Positions 1 to 6,177 are shown, numbered from the stretch's first letter. The stretch is 6,179 bases of DNA from an uncultured Ruminococcus sp. (GCA_902797495.1 CADBTH010000140.1:1-6179), one strand, 5' to 3'. Notes: generated by a model not told the origin, from the sequence alone. Made by a program: numbers and translations.

Positions 1-139
1 CGACGTGATCGAAACTGCAAAGAAAGTGCTCTATACCGGTCATATAGGCGACGGAAAAATATTCGTTTACGACGTAGAAAACGTAGTTAAGGTACGCACC
101 GGAGAGGAAGGATATGACGCTTTGCAGGACGTCGAATAG
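1..139 (+). CDS. P-II family nitrogen regulatory protein, C-terminal part (5' end outside the window)
   Basis: Reading from base 2 gives 45 codons ending in TAG at 137-139. The peptide carries the C-terminal P-II signature: T-x3-G-D-G-K-I-F-V-x2-V, followed by VVKVRTGEEG. P-II proteins are small trimeric cytosolic sensors (about 110 residues) that bind ATP/ADP and 2-oxoglutarate and control ammonium transporters, glutamine synthetase or other nitrogen enzymes by direct contact. The visible part covers the last beta strands and the nucleotide-contacting RTGE segment. The T-loop, which would show whether it can be uridylylated and whether it is GlnB-like or GlnK-like, lies upstream, so no symbol is given. 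The stop is 9 bases before asnB and its last G is part of the asnB ribosome binding site, so the two genes are very likely co-transcribed and perhaps translationally coupled. The family call is sure; the subtype is not. Confidence 0.93.
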   Translation, partial: DVIETAKKVLYTGHIGDGKIFVYDVENVVKVRTGEEGYDALQDVE

Positions 140-142
140 GAG
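139..142 (+). promoter_or_regulatory. Ribosome binding site of asnB
   Basis: GGAG sits 6 bases before the ATG at 149 and uses the last G of the P-II stop codon. This supports the ATG at 149 as the start. That start also places cysteine at residue 2, which the glutaminase domain requires after removal of Met1. Confidence 0.75.
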
Positions 143-148
143 ATTTTT

Positions 149-1732
149 ATGTGCTCGATCATAGGTTACTGCGGCGAAGTCGCCGACTTATACTCTTTTA
201 CTAAAGGTTTCATGGAAACAAAATCCCGCGGGCCGGACGACAGCCGCGTCCTCCCCGCGGGCGAGGGCGTATTCGGTTTTCACCGTCTCTCGATCATGGG
301 GCTGACGCCGGAGGGCATGCAGCCGTTTGAGCTTGACGGAAGCCTTGTCGTTTGCAACGGCGAGCTTTACGGATTCGAGGCGGAAAGGGAAAAGCTGAAG
401 AAAAAGGGATATGCTTTCAAGAGCGATTCCGACTGTGAGATAATCCTTCCGATGTACTTTGAGTACGGCGTCGAAATGTTTTCAAAGCTCGACGCGGAAT
501 TCGCGATGGTGATCTACGACGGGAAAAGCGGCGGGTATATCGCCGCGCGCGACCCGTTCGGAATCAGACCGCTTTACTACGGGTACGATAAAAACGGAAC
601 TATCATATTCGCGAGCGAGGCGAAAAACCTCGTCGGACTGTGCGAAAAGGTCACGCCTTTCCCTCCCGGTCACTACTACAAGGGCGGAGAGTTTATCTGC
701 TACCGCGATATATCAAGAGTCGACGAAGTCTGCCGCGACGACGTTGAGACTGCCTGCAAAACCATCCGCGAAAAGCTGATCCGCGGCGTAGAAAAGCGGC
801 TCGTCGCCGACGCAAAGGTCGGTTTCCTCCTCTCGGGAGGGCTCGACTCCTCCCTCGTCTGCGCGATAGCTGCAAAGTGTTTCGATAAACCGATAAAGAC
901 GTTCGCAATCGGAATGAGCGAGGACGCGATAGATTTAAAATACGCAAGGCAGGTCGCGGACTATATCGGAGCCGATCACACCGAGGTCTATATGACGTCG
1001 GACGAGGTGATCTCGTCCCTTGAAGACGTGATACACCTGCTCGGAACGTACGATATCACGACGATCCGCGCGAGCTGCGGAATGTATCTCGTATGCAAAG
1101 CGATCCATGAAACAACCGATATCAGCGTCATTCTGACGGGCGAGATATCGGATGAACTGTTCGGCTACAAGTACACGGACTTCGCGCCGAGCGCGGAGGA
1201 GTTTCAGAAAGAAGCCGAAAAGAGGGTGCGTGAGCTTCACATGTACGACGTGCTCAGAGCGGACAGATGCATCTCTGTCAACTCGCTCGAGGCGAGAGTG
1301 CCTTTCGGTGATCTCGATTTCGCGTCCTATGTCATGTCGCTCGACCCGGCTATAAAGATGAACGTATACGGCAAAGGAAAGTATCTTCTCCGCCACGCCT
1401 TCGAGGGACTCGGATATCTGCCGGACTCCATTCTTTGGCGTGAAAAAGCGGCATTCTCGGACGCCGTCGGTCACTCGATGGTGGACTATCTGAAGGAGTA
1501 CGCGGAGGCGCAGTATTCAGACGAAGAATACGAAACGCTTCGGATGAAATACAGCCACGCACGACCCTTTACAAAAGAATCCCTTCTCTACCGCGAGCTA
1601 TTTGAAAAATACTATCCCGGGCAGAGCGAAATGATAAAAGACTTCTGGATGCCGAACAAGTCATGGGAAGGATGCGACGTCGACGACCCGTCGGCGCGAG
1701 TTCTCTCCAACTACGGCGACAGCGGAAAATAA
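149..1732 (+). CDS. asnB: Asparagine synthase B, glutamine-hydrolysing
   Basis: This cytosolic enzyme converts aspartate, glutamine and ATP to asparagine, glutamate, AMP and PPi. The 527 residues compare with about 554 in E. coli AsnB. The N-terminal class II (Ntn) glutaminase domain (about 1-200) has the catalytic Cys2, Arg45 in HRLSI, Asn70-Gly71 in NGELYG and Asp95 in SDSDCE. The synthetase domain has the PP-loop SGGLDSS at 229-235, TTIRAS at 304-309, GEISDE at 331-336, EARVPF at 381-386 and the AsnB-type tail with WMP (500-502) and DPSAR (513-517). The usual catalytic Glu (E. coli Glu348) is kept as Glu332. Two positions differ from the E. coli and human enzymes as I recall them: the Gly of GEGSDE is Ile333, and the Glu of ETYD is Gly299. 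The gene follows P-II by 9 bases and precedes nadE by 16. The complete domain set and long C-terminal tail argue against a beta-lactam synthetase or other specialised relative. Confidence 0.96.
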   Translation: MCSIIGYCGEVADLYSFTKGFMETKSRGPDDSRVLPAGEGVFGFHRLSIMGLTPEGMQPFELDGSLVVCNGELYGFEAEREKLKKKGYAFKSDSDCEIILPMYFEYGVEMFSKLDAEFAMVIYDGKSGGYIAARDPFGIRPLYYGYDKNGTIIFASEAKNLVGLCEKVTPFPPGHYYKGGEFICYRDISRVDEVCRDDVETACKTIREKLIRGVEKRLVADAKVGFLLSGGLDSSLVCAIAAKCFDKPIKTFAIGMSEDAIDLKYARQVADYIGADHTEVYMTSDEVISSLEDVIHLLGTYDITTIRASCGMYLVCKAIHETTDISVILTGEISDELFGYKYTDFAPSAEEFQKEAEKRVRELHMYDVLRADRCISVNSLEARVPFGDLDFASYVMSLDPAIKMNVYGKGKYLLRHAFEGLGYLPDSILWREKAAFSDAVGHSMVDYLKEYAEAQYSDEEYETLRMKYSHARPFTKESLLYRELFEKYYPGQSEMIKDFWMPNKSWEGCDVDDPSARVLSNYGDSGK

Positions 1733-1738
1733 CCATGC

Positions 1739-1744
1739 GAGGTG
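1739..1744 (+). promoter_or_regulatory. Ribosome binding site deciding the GTG start of nadE
   Basis: GAGGTG lies 4 bases before the GTG at 1749. The nearby ATG at 1735 is in another frame and reaches a stop at 1750-1752 after five codons, and the GTG at 1744 is also out of frame. The GTG at 1749 is therefore the best start for nadE, although the spacing is on the short side. Confidence 0.6.
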
Positions 1745-1748
1745 TGAC

Positions 1749-2531
1749 GTGAGCAAAGAAAGAGAAAAAAGGGATACAGAGCAAATCCCGTTCGACGCGG
1801 AGGGCGTATGTGAAGAATGCGTCAGATGGATCAGGGATTTCTTTTCGGAAAACGGCTCTGAGTGCAACGCGGTCGTCGGTATTTCCGGCGGAAAAGACAG
1901 CTCGGTCGTATCCGCCCTTTGCGTTAAGGCGTTGGGCGTTGACCGTGTTATCGGAGTTTTGATGCCGAACGGGATTCAGGCGGATATTGACGCGGCGCGG
2001 CTTTTGGTAGATCATCTCGGGATCAGGCATTACGAAGTCAATATCAAAAACGCGGTAGACGGGCTGACCGGAAGCATTCCGTTCGAACTTTCGGAACAGA
2101 GCAGGATCAACCTCCCGGCGCGCATCCGCATGGCAACGCTCTACGCGGTGTCGCAAAGTCATAACGGCCGCGTGGCGAACACCTGCAATCTTTCGGAGGA
2201 CTGGGTAGGATATGCGACCAGGTACGGCGACGGTGCGGGAGATTTCAGCCCGTGCTCTCACTTGACGGTACAGGAAGTAAAAGCCGTCGGAAAGGTCCTC
2301 GGTCTCCCAGAGCGCCTGATCGAAAAAGTGCCGATCGACGGGCTGTCAGGCAAAACAGATGAAGATAATCTCGGCTTCACTTATGAAGAACTCGACCGGT
2401 ATATCCGCACGGGACATATCGACGACCCCTTGAAAAAGAAAAAAATCGACGAGTTGCATCGCTTGAACGGGTTCAAGTTGAAACCGATGCCCTCTTTTGA
2501 TCCGCAGATCGGTATCTGTTTGCCGGAATAG
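1749..2531 (+). CDS. nadE: NAD(+) synthetase, ammonia-dependent type
   Basis: It catalyses the last step of NAD synthesis: nicotinate adenine dinucleotide plus ammonia and ATP gives NAD, AMP and PPi. The 260 residues contain only the synthetase domain. There is no CN-hydrolase glutaminase domain, so free ammonia is the expected nitrogen donor. The PP-loop SGGKDSS is at 46-52. Other family blocks are ARIRMATLY (124-132), NLSEDWVGYATRYGD (147-161), the GKTDED segment near the C-terminus (201-206), and a final FKLKPMPSF (242-250). The segment after the YGD block (residues 165-177) reads SPCSHLTVQEV rather than the commoner form with LxKTQV, which I take to be a Clostridia-type branch. Start is GTG. 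Gaps are 16 bases from asnB and 20-29 to pyrG. Leucine codon use is unlike the neighbours: 9 of 23 leucines are TTG, against none that I find in asnB or dapF and one each in pyrG and dapL. AsnB and NadE share the ATP-pyrophosphatase fold but are separate enzymes. Confidence 0.94.
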   Translation: MSKEREKRDTEQIPFDAEGVCEECVRWIRDFFSENGSECNAVVGISGGKDSSVVSALCVKALGVDRVIGVLMPNGIQADIDAARLLVDHLGIRHYEVNIKNAVDGLTGSIPFELSEQSRINLPARIRMATLYAVSQSHNGRVANTCNLSEDWVGYATRYGDGAGDFSPCSHLTVQEVKAVGKVLGLPERLIEKVPIDGLSGKTDEDNLGFTYEELDRYIRTGHIDDPLKKKKIDELHRLNGFKLKPMPSFDPQIGICLPE

Positions 2532-2545
2532 CACCATAGAAGAAT

Positions 2546-2551
2546 GAGGAG
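2546..2551 (+). promoter_or_regulatory. Ribosome binding site deciding the pyrG start
   Basis: GAGGAG ends directly against the ATG at 2552 (no spacing) but is 9 bases before the ATG at 2561. A ribosome cannot readily use a start with zero spacing, so 2561 is favoured. It gives the typical CTP synthase N-terminus MTKYIFVTGGVVSGLGKG. Confidence 0.75.
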
Positions 2552-2560
2552 ATGAGAAAG

Positions 2561-4174
2561 ATGACAAAGTATATATTCGTAACAGGCGGCGTCGTTTCAG
2601 GACTCGGCAAGGGCATCACCGCCGCGTCCCTCGGACGTCTTCTGAAGGAGCGCGGACTGAAGGTCGCCGCTCAGAAGCTCGACCCTTATATCAACGTCGA
2701 CCCGGGAACTATGAGCCCTTATCAGCACGGCGAGGTCTACGTAACGGAGGACGGAGCGGAGACCGACCTCGACCTCGGTCACTACGAGAGATTCATCGAC
2801 GAGGATCTTAACCGCTACTCCAACCTCACGACGGGCAAGGTCTACTGGAACGTTCTGAATAAGGAGCGCCGCGGCGAATACCTCGGCTCGACGGTGCAGG
2901 TAATCCCCCACATCACTAATGAAATAAAGAATTTCGTTTACAACGTCGGACGCCACTCCGACGCTGACGTCGTTATCACGGAGATCGGCGGAACTATCGG
3001 CGATATCGAGTCTCAGCCGTTCATCGAGGCGGTGCGGCAGATCTCGCTCGAGGTCGGGCGGGAAAACAGCCTTTTCATCCACGTGACTCTCGTTCCGTAC
3101 CTCCACGGCTCCGAGGAGCACAAGACGAAGCCGACTCAGCACTCCGTCAAGGAGCTTCAGGGGATGGGAGTCAACCCGAATATAATCATCCTGCGCTGTG
3201 ACGAGCCGCTTGAAAGATCGATCTTCGACAAGATCTCCCTTTTCTGCAACGTAAAGCCCGACTGCGTCATCGAGAACATCACGCTGCCGAATCTCTACGA
3301 AGCGCCGCTGATGCTTGAAGCGTCGAACTTTTCCGACGTCGTCTGCCGCGAGCTCGGTATCGACGCGCCGCCTCCCGACCTTGAAAAATGGAGCGCGATG
3401 GTCGAGCGCATCAAGAGCCGTCCCTACTACACGGATATCGGTCTCGTCGGAAAGTACGTCGGTCTTCACGACGCTTACCTCTCCGTCGCGGAGGCGCTGC
3501 GTCACGCGGGGTATCACTACAACACCCACATTCGCATACATTGGATAGACTCGGAGGAGATAACCGCCGAGAGCGCGGAGGGCATTCTTTCGGGTCTTGA
3601 CGGCGTCATCGTCCCCGGCGGCTTCGGCAGCCGCGGGATCGAGGGGATGATACTCGCCGCGAAATACGCGAGGGAGAACGGGATCCCGTATTTCGGCATT
3701 TGTCTTGGTATGCAGATAGCGGTCATCGAGTACGCGAGGAACGTCGCGGGTATCTCCGACGCGAACTCGGGAGAGTTCGACGAGCAATGCCGCAATAAAG
3801 TTATCGATTTTATGCCCGGGCAGAGCGACGACGTCGATAAAGGCGGGACTCTCCGCCTCGGCGCGTATCCATGCGTTATAGCACCCGGTACGACGATGGA
3901 AAGGTGCTACGGCAGCGACGTCATCAGCGAACGCCACCGCCACAGATACGAATTCAACAACGATTACAGAGAGACGCTGCAAAACTCAGGTCTGACCCTC
4001 AGCGGCGTCTCCCCCGACGGACGGCTTATTGAAACCGTTGAGTTGACGGAGCGTGACTTCTTCGTCGGAGTCCAGTACCACCCCGAATTCAAATCCCGCC
4101 CGAACAAGCCTCATCCGCTCTTCCTCGGCTTCGTCGGCGCGTCGTTCGCAAGATCGGGAAAGAAGGAGAAATAG
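2561..4174 (+). CDS. pyrG: CTP synthase (glutamine-hydrolysing)
   Basis: It aminates UTP to CTP using ATP and glutamine-derived ammonia, the last step of de novo pyrimidine nucleotide synthesis. It forms cytosolic tetramers and, in known members, is inhibited by CTP and activated by GTP. From the ATG at 2561 the protein has 537 residues, usual for the family (about 530-550). The N-terminal amidoligase domain has the P-loop-like SGLGKGI (13-19), KLDPYINVDPGTM, the Mg-binding EIGGTIGDIES (Glu141) and KTKPTQHSVKEL of the UTP/CTP site. The class I glutaminase domain has the oxyanion loop PGGFGSRGIEG (Gly353), nucleophile Cys381 in GICLGMQ, HRHRYEFN, and His507/Glu509 in YHPEFKSRP. No key residue is missing. 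An upstream ATG at 2552 would add three residues but has no usable ribosome binding site. The 29 bases after nadE leave no room for the 5' attenuation leader known from Bacillus pyrG. The TAG directly abuts the dapF ATG. Confidence 0.98.
   Translation: MTKYIFVTGGVVSGLGKGITAASLGRLLKERGLKVAAQKLDPYINVDPGTMSPYQHGEVYVTEDGAETDLDLGHYERFIDEDLNRYSNLTTGKVYWNVLNKERRGEYLGSTVQVIPHITNEIKNFVYNVGRHSDADVVITEIGGTIGDIESQPFIEAVRQISLEVGRENSLFIHVTLVPYLHGSEEHKTKPTQHSVKELQGMGVNPNIIILRCDEPLERSIFDKISLFCNVKPDCVIENITLPNLYEAPLMLEASNFSDVVCRELGIDAPPPDLEKWSAMVERIKSRPYYTDIGLVGKYVGLHDAYLSVAEALRHAGYHYNTHIRIHWIDSEEITAESAEGILSGLDGVIVPGGFGSRGIEGMILAAKYARENGIPYFGICLGMQIAVIEYARNVAGISDANSGEFDEQCRNKVIDFMPGQSDDVDKGGTLRLGAYPCVIAPGTTMERCYGSDVISERHRHRYEFNNDYRETLQNSGLTLSGVSPDGRLIETVELTERDFFVGVQYHPEFKSRPNKPHPLFLGFVGASFARSGKKEK
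4163..4168 (+). promoter_or_regulatory. Ribosome binding site of dapF, inside the end of pyrG
   Basis: AAGGAG lies within the last codons of pyrG, 6 bases before the dapF ATG at 4175. With zero bases between the pyrG stop and the dapF start, ribosomes finishing pyrG would terminate on the dapF start site, so translational coupling is likely. Confidence 0.75.
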
Positions 4175-4966
4175 ATGCGCTTCACAAAAATGCACGGGCT
4201 CGGGAACGACTATCTTTATGTGTGGGGAGGCGTGCCCGATAATATAATCGACATTTGCACAAAACTGTCCGACCGCCACTTCGGTGCGGGCTCTGACGGC
4301 ATGATATATATTTCCCCGTCCGACGTCGCGGATTTTAAGATGCGTATCTTCAACGCGGACGGGAGCGAGGCGGCGATGTGCGGTAACGGTATCAGATGCG
4401 TCGGAAAATACGTCTACAACAAGGGATATACGGACAAAACTCACCTTACCGTCGAGACTCTTTCCGGTATCAAAACGCTCTCTCTGACAGTCGAGGACGG
4501 AAGAGTGACTCGCGTTTCGGTCGGCATGGGACGCGCGGCGGTCGGAAAAGAGCTCGCGCTCGAACTCCCTTTCGGCACGGTATCGGGCACACCCGTCTCC
4601 GTCGGCAACCCCCACTTCGTCGTCTTCACAGACGACGTTGAAAACGTCCCGCTCGAAGCCCTCGGTCCCATGATCGAAAAGCACGAGACCTTCCCGAGAA
4701 GGGTAAACGTCGAATTCGTTCAAAAGATATCGGACGACAAGCTCCGTATGCGCGTTTGGGAGCGCGGGAGCGGCGTGACCCTCGCCTGCGGGACGGGAGC
4801 GTGCGCCTCGGCTGCCGCCGCCGCATCTCTCGGCATTTGCCGAAAAGACGCTCCGGTCACAGTCGCGCTCGACGGAGGAGAACTTGAGATCTCCGTCTCA
4901 AAAGACTTCGATATCACGATGACGGGCCCCGCCGAGACAGTCTACGAGGGGGAGGCTGAAATATGA
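4175..4966 (+). CDS. dapF: Diaminopimelate epimerase
   Basis: It interconverts LL- and meso-diaminopimelate without a cofactor, using two cysteines as acid and base. meso-DAP is the precursor of lysine and the cross-linking residue of many cell walls. At 263 residues it is slightly shorter than the usual 270-280. It has the two mirror-image halves of the family: MHGLGNDYL at the start, NADGSEAAMCGNGIRC with catalytic Cys69, VGNPHFVVF, RVNVEFV, RVWERGSG, and ACGTGACAS with catalytic Cys205. One position differs from the common pattern: the Glu of ERGxGET, just before the second catalytic loop, is Val here (ERGSGVT). Both cysteines and the substrate-contacting Glu-Arg pair of ERG are intact, so activity is expected. 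The start is fixed by AAGGAG at the right distance and by the canonical N-terminus. The gene overlaps dapL by 4 bases (ATGA). Confidence 0.97.
   Translation: MRFTKMHGLGNDYLYVWGGVPDNIIDICTKLSDRHFGAGSDGMIYISPSDVADFKMRIFNADGSEAAMCGNGIRCVGKYVYNKGYTDKTHLTVETLSGIKTLSLTVEDGRVTRVSVGMGRAAVGKELALELPFGTVSGTPVSVGNPHFVVFTDDVENVPLEALGPMIEKHETFPRRVNVEFVQKISDDKLRMRVWERGSGVTLACGTGACASAAAAASLGICRKDAPVTVALDGGELEISVSKDFDITMTGPAETVYEGEAEI
4948..4955 (+). promoter_or_regulatory. Ribosome binding site of dapL, inside the end of dapF
   Basis: GGGGGAGG lies 7 bases before the ATG at 4963. It supports that start over the in-frame ATG at 4978, which would remove five residues and has no good site of its own. Confidence 0.7.
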
Positions 4967-6150
4967 CGAAGCCCAATATGAACTACGCGTTTCTCAAGGA
5001 CTCGTATCTTTTCTATAACATTTCGAAGAAAGTCGCCGCGCACCTCGATTCGCATCCCTGCGCAAAACTGCTCCGCCTCGGGATAGGCGACGTGTCCCTT
5101 CCCCTCTGCGGGGCGGTCATCAACGCGCTTCACGAGGCGGTGGAAGATCAGGCGAAAAAGGAAACCTTTCACGGCTATATGCCGGAGGCGGGCGCGTCTT
5201 TTCTTCGCGAGGCGATAGCCTCTCACTACGCAAAACGGGGAGTTGCGCTCTCACCCGACGAGGTATTCGTGTCGAGCGGAGCGAGCGACGAGCTCGGGGA
5301 TATACTCGATCTGTTTGACTCTTCGAACTCCGTTCTGATAACCGAGCCGGCTTATCCCGCCTACGTCGACGCAAATATCATCGCGGGGAGGAAGATCGTC
5401 CGTCTTCCGACCTTTGAGGAAAACTCATTTCTCCCCGAGCCGGAGGACGCGGCGACGGCGGATATCATATATCTTTGCTCCCCGAACAATCCCACGGGCG
5501 CCGCGCTCGACCGGAAGAGACTCAAAACGTGGGTCGATTTCGCAAACGAAACTGACTCCGTCATCCTTTTCGACGCCGCGTACGAGGCGTTCATCGAGGA
5601 CGAAGACGTTCCGCACAGCATCTTTGAGATCGACGGCGCGAGAGAGTGCGCTATCGAGATCTGCTCCCTCTCCAAGACCGCGGGCTTTACCGGTACGCGC
5701 CTCGGCTACACGTTGATACCGAAGGAGCTCTCCCGCCGCGGCATGAGATTCAACTATATGTGGGTCAGAAACAGAACGACGAAGACGAACGGGGTATCCT
5801 ATATAATCCAGAAAGGCGGCGCCGCCGTCTTCACGGAGGAGGGACAGCGGCAGATAAAAGAAAACATTTCTGTTTATAAAGAAAACGCGAAGGCGCTGAT
5901 GAGCGCTCTCGACAAAGCCGGCGTCCCTTACTGCGGAGGGCGCAACGCGCCTTACGTTTGGCTGAAGTGCCCCGACGGCATGGGAAGTTGGGAGTTCTTC
6001 GATTTTCTTCTGAACGAGGCAGAGATCGTCGGCACGCCCGGTGCGGGATTCGGACAGAGCGGAGAGGGATACTTTCGTTTTTCCACCTTCGGCGACGCGG
6101 AGGAAACGGCTGCGGCGGCGGATAAGATCGTCAAAATATTTGCGCATTAA
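4963..6150 (+). CDS. dapL: LL-diaminopimelate aminotransferase
   Basis: This PLP enzyme transfers the amino group of glutamate to tetrahydrodipicolinate, giving LL-diaminopimelate in one step and bypassing the succinylase or acetylase branches. The 395 residues form a fold-type I aminotransferase of near-usual length (about 400-410). Visible marks are LRLGIGDVSLPL, the GYMPEAG loop with its conserved Glu, SPNNPTG with Asn176, FDAAYEAF with Asp204 and Tyr207, and the Schiff-base Lys238 in SLSKTAGFTGTRLGYT. Further marks are TTKTNGVSY, GGRNAPYVW and GEGYFRFSTFG with the carboxylate-binding Arg. The combination of FTGTRLG, NAPYVW and FDAAYEAFI separates DapL from generic aspartate aminotransferases. 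A segment usually reading like SDGAKCD is SSGASDELGD here, so the Lys at that place is Ser. It overlaps dapF, whose enzyme acts on its product, which strongly supports the call. A hairpin starts one base after the stop. Confidence 0.93.
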   Translation: MTKPNMNYAFLKDSYLFYNISKKVAAHLDSHPCAKLLRLGIGDVSLPLCGAVINALHEAVEDQAKKETFHGYMPEAGASFLREAIASHYAKRGVALSPDEVFVSSGASDELGDILDLFDSSNSVLITEPAYPAYVDANIIAGRKIVRLPTFEENSFLPEPEDAATADIIYLCSPNNPTGAALDRKRLKTWVDFANETDSVILFDAAYEAFIEDEDVPHSIFEIDGARECAIEICSLSKTAGFTGTRLGYTLIPKELSRRGMRFNYMWVRNRTTKTNGVSYIIQKGGAAVFTEEGQRQIKENISVYKENAKALMSALDKAGVPYCGGRNAPYVWLKCPDGMGSWEFFDFLLNEAEIVGTPGAGFGQSGEGYFRFSTFGDAEETAAAADKIVKIFAH

Positions 6151-6151
6151 A

Positions 6152-6177
6152 ACAGCGGCGGGTCGTCCCGCCGCTGT
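6152..6177 (+). terminator. Perfect 11-bp GC hairpin after dapL, probable intrinsic terminator
   Basis: ACAGCGGCGGG (6152-6162) pairs perfectly with CCCGCCGCTGT (6167-6177) around the loop TCGT. It lies just after the dapL stop and would form a very stable RNA stem, as expected at the end of this operon. The window stops two bases later, so the T-tract that an intrinsic terminator needs cannot be seen. On the minus strand the stem is followed by a short TTTT (complement of 6149-6152), so a weak terminating effect from the other side is possible. Confidence 0.7.

Noticed and set aside
140..148. Riboswitch or T-box ahead of asnB or another gene
   Set aside because: All gaps between genes are below 30 bases, too small for any known riboswitch or T-box leader.
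935..1474. Minus-strand open frame of 179 codons inside asnB
   Set aside because: It is the antisense shadow of the asnB synthetase domain, with no family features.
149..1732. Possibility that the AsnB-like protein is a specialised amidotransferase (lasso peptide or beta-lactam synthetase type)
   Set aside because: Cys2, the full glutaminase set, the PP-loop, TTIRAS, EARVPF and the AsnB-specific DPSAR tail are all present, and the neighbours are core metabolism with no precursor peptide gene.
1735..1752. Short ATG frame just before nadE that could be a leader peptide
   Set aside because: Only five codons before a stop, overlapping the nadE ribosome binding site, with no run of a regulating amino acid and no hairpin to act on.
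1569..2261. Minus-strand open frame of 230 codons crossing the asnB/nadE junction
   Set aside because: It overlaps two certain genes, has Arg/Ala-rich low-information sequence, and shows no motif.
2597..3982. Very long open frame (461 codons) on the minus strand inside pyrG
   Set aside because: It lies fully antisense to a certain CTP synthase. Its protein is rich in Val, Asp, Arg and Leu without recognisable motifs, which is what the GC-rich codon pattern of pyrG gives when read backwards. No ribosome binding site context stands out.
3986..4723. Minus-strand open frame of 245 codons across pyrG and dapF
   Set aside because: Antisense to two well-conserved genes; composition is explained by the complement of their codons.
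5425..6147. Minus-strand open frame of 240 codons inside dapL
   Set aside because: Antisense shadow of dapL with Arg/Val-rich sequence and no motif.
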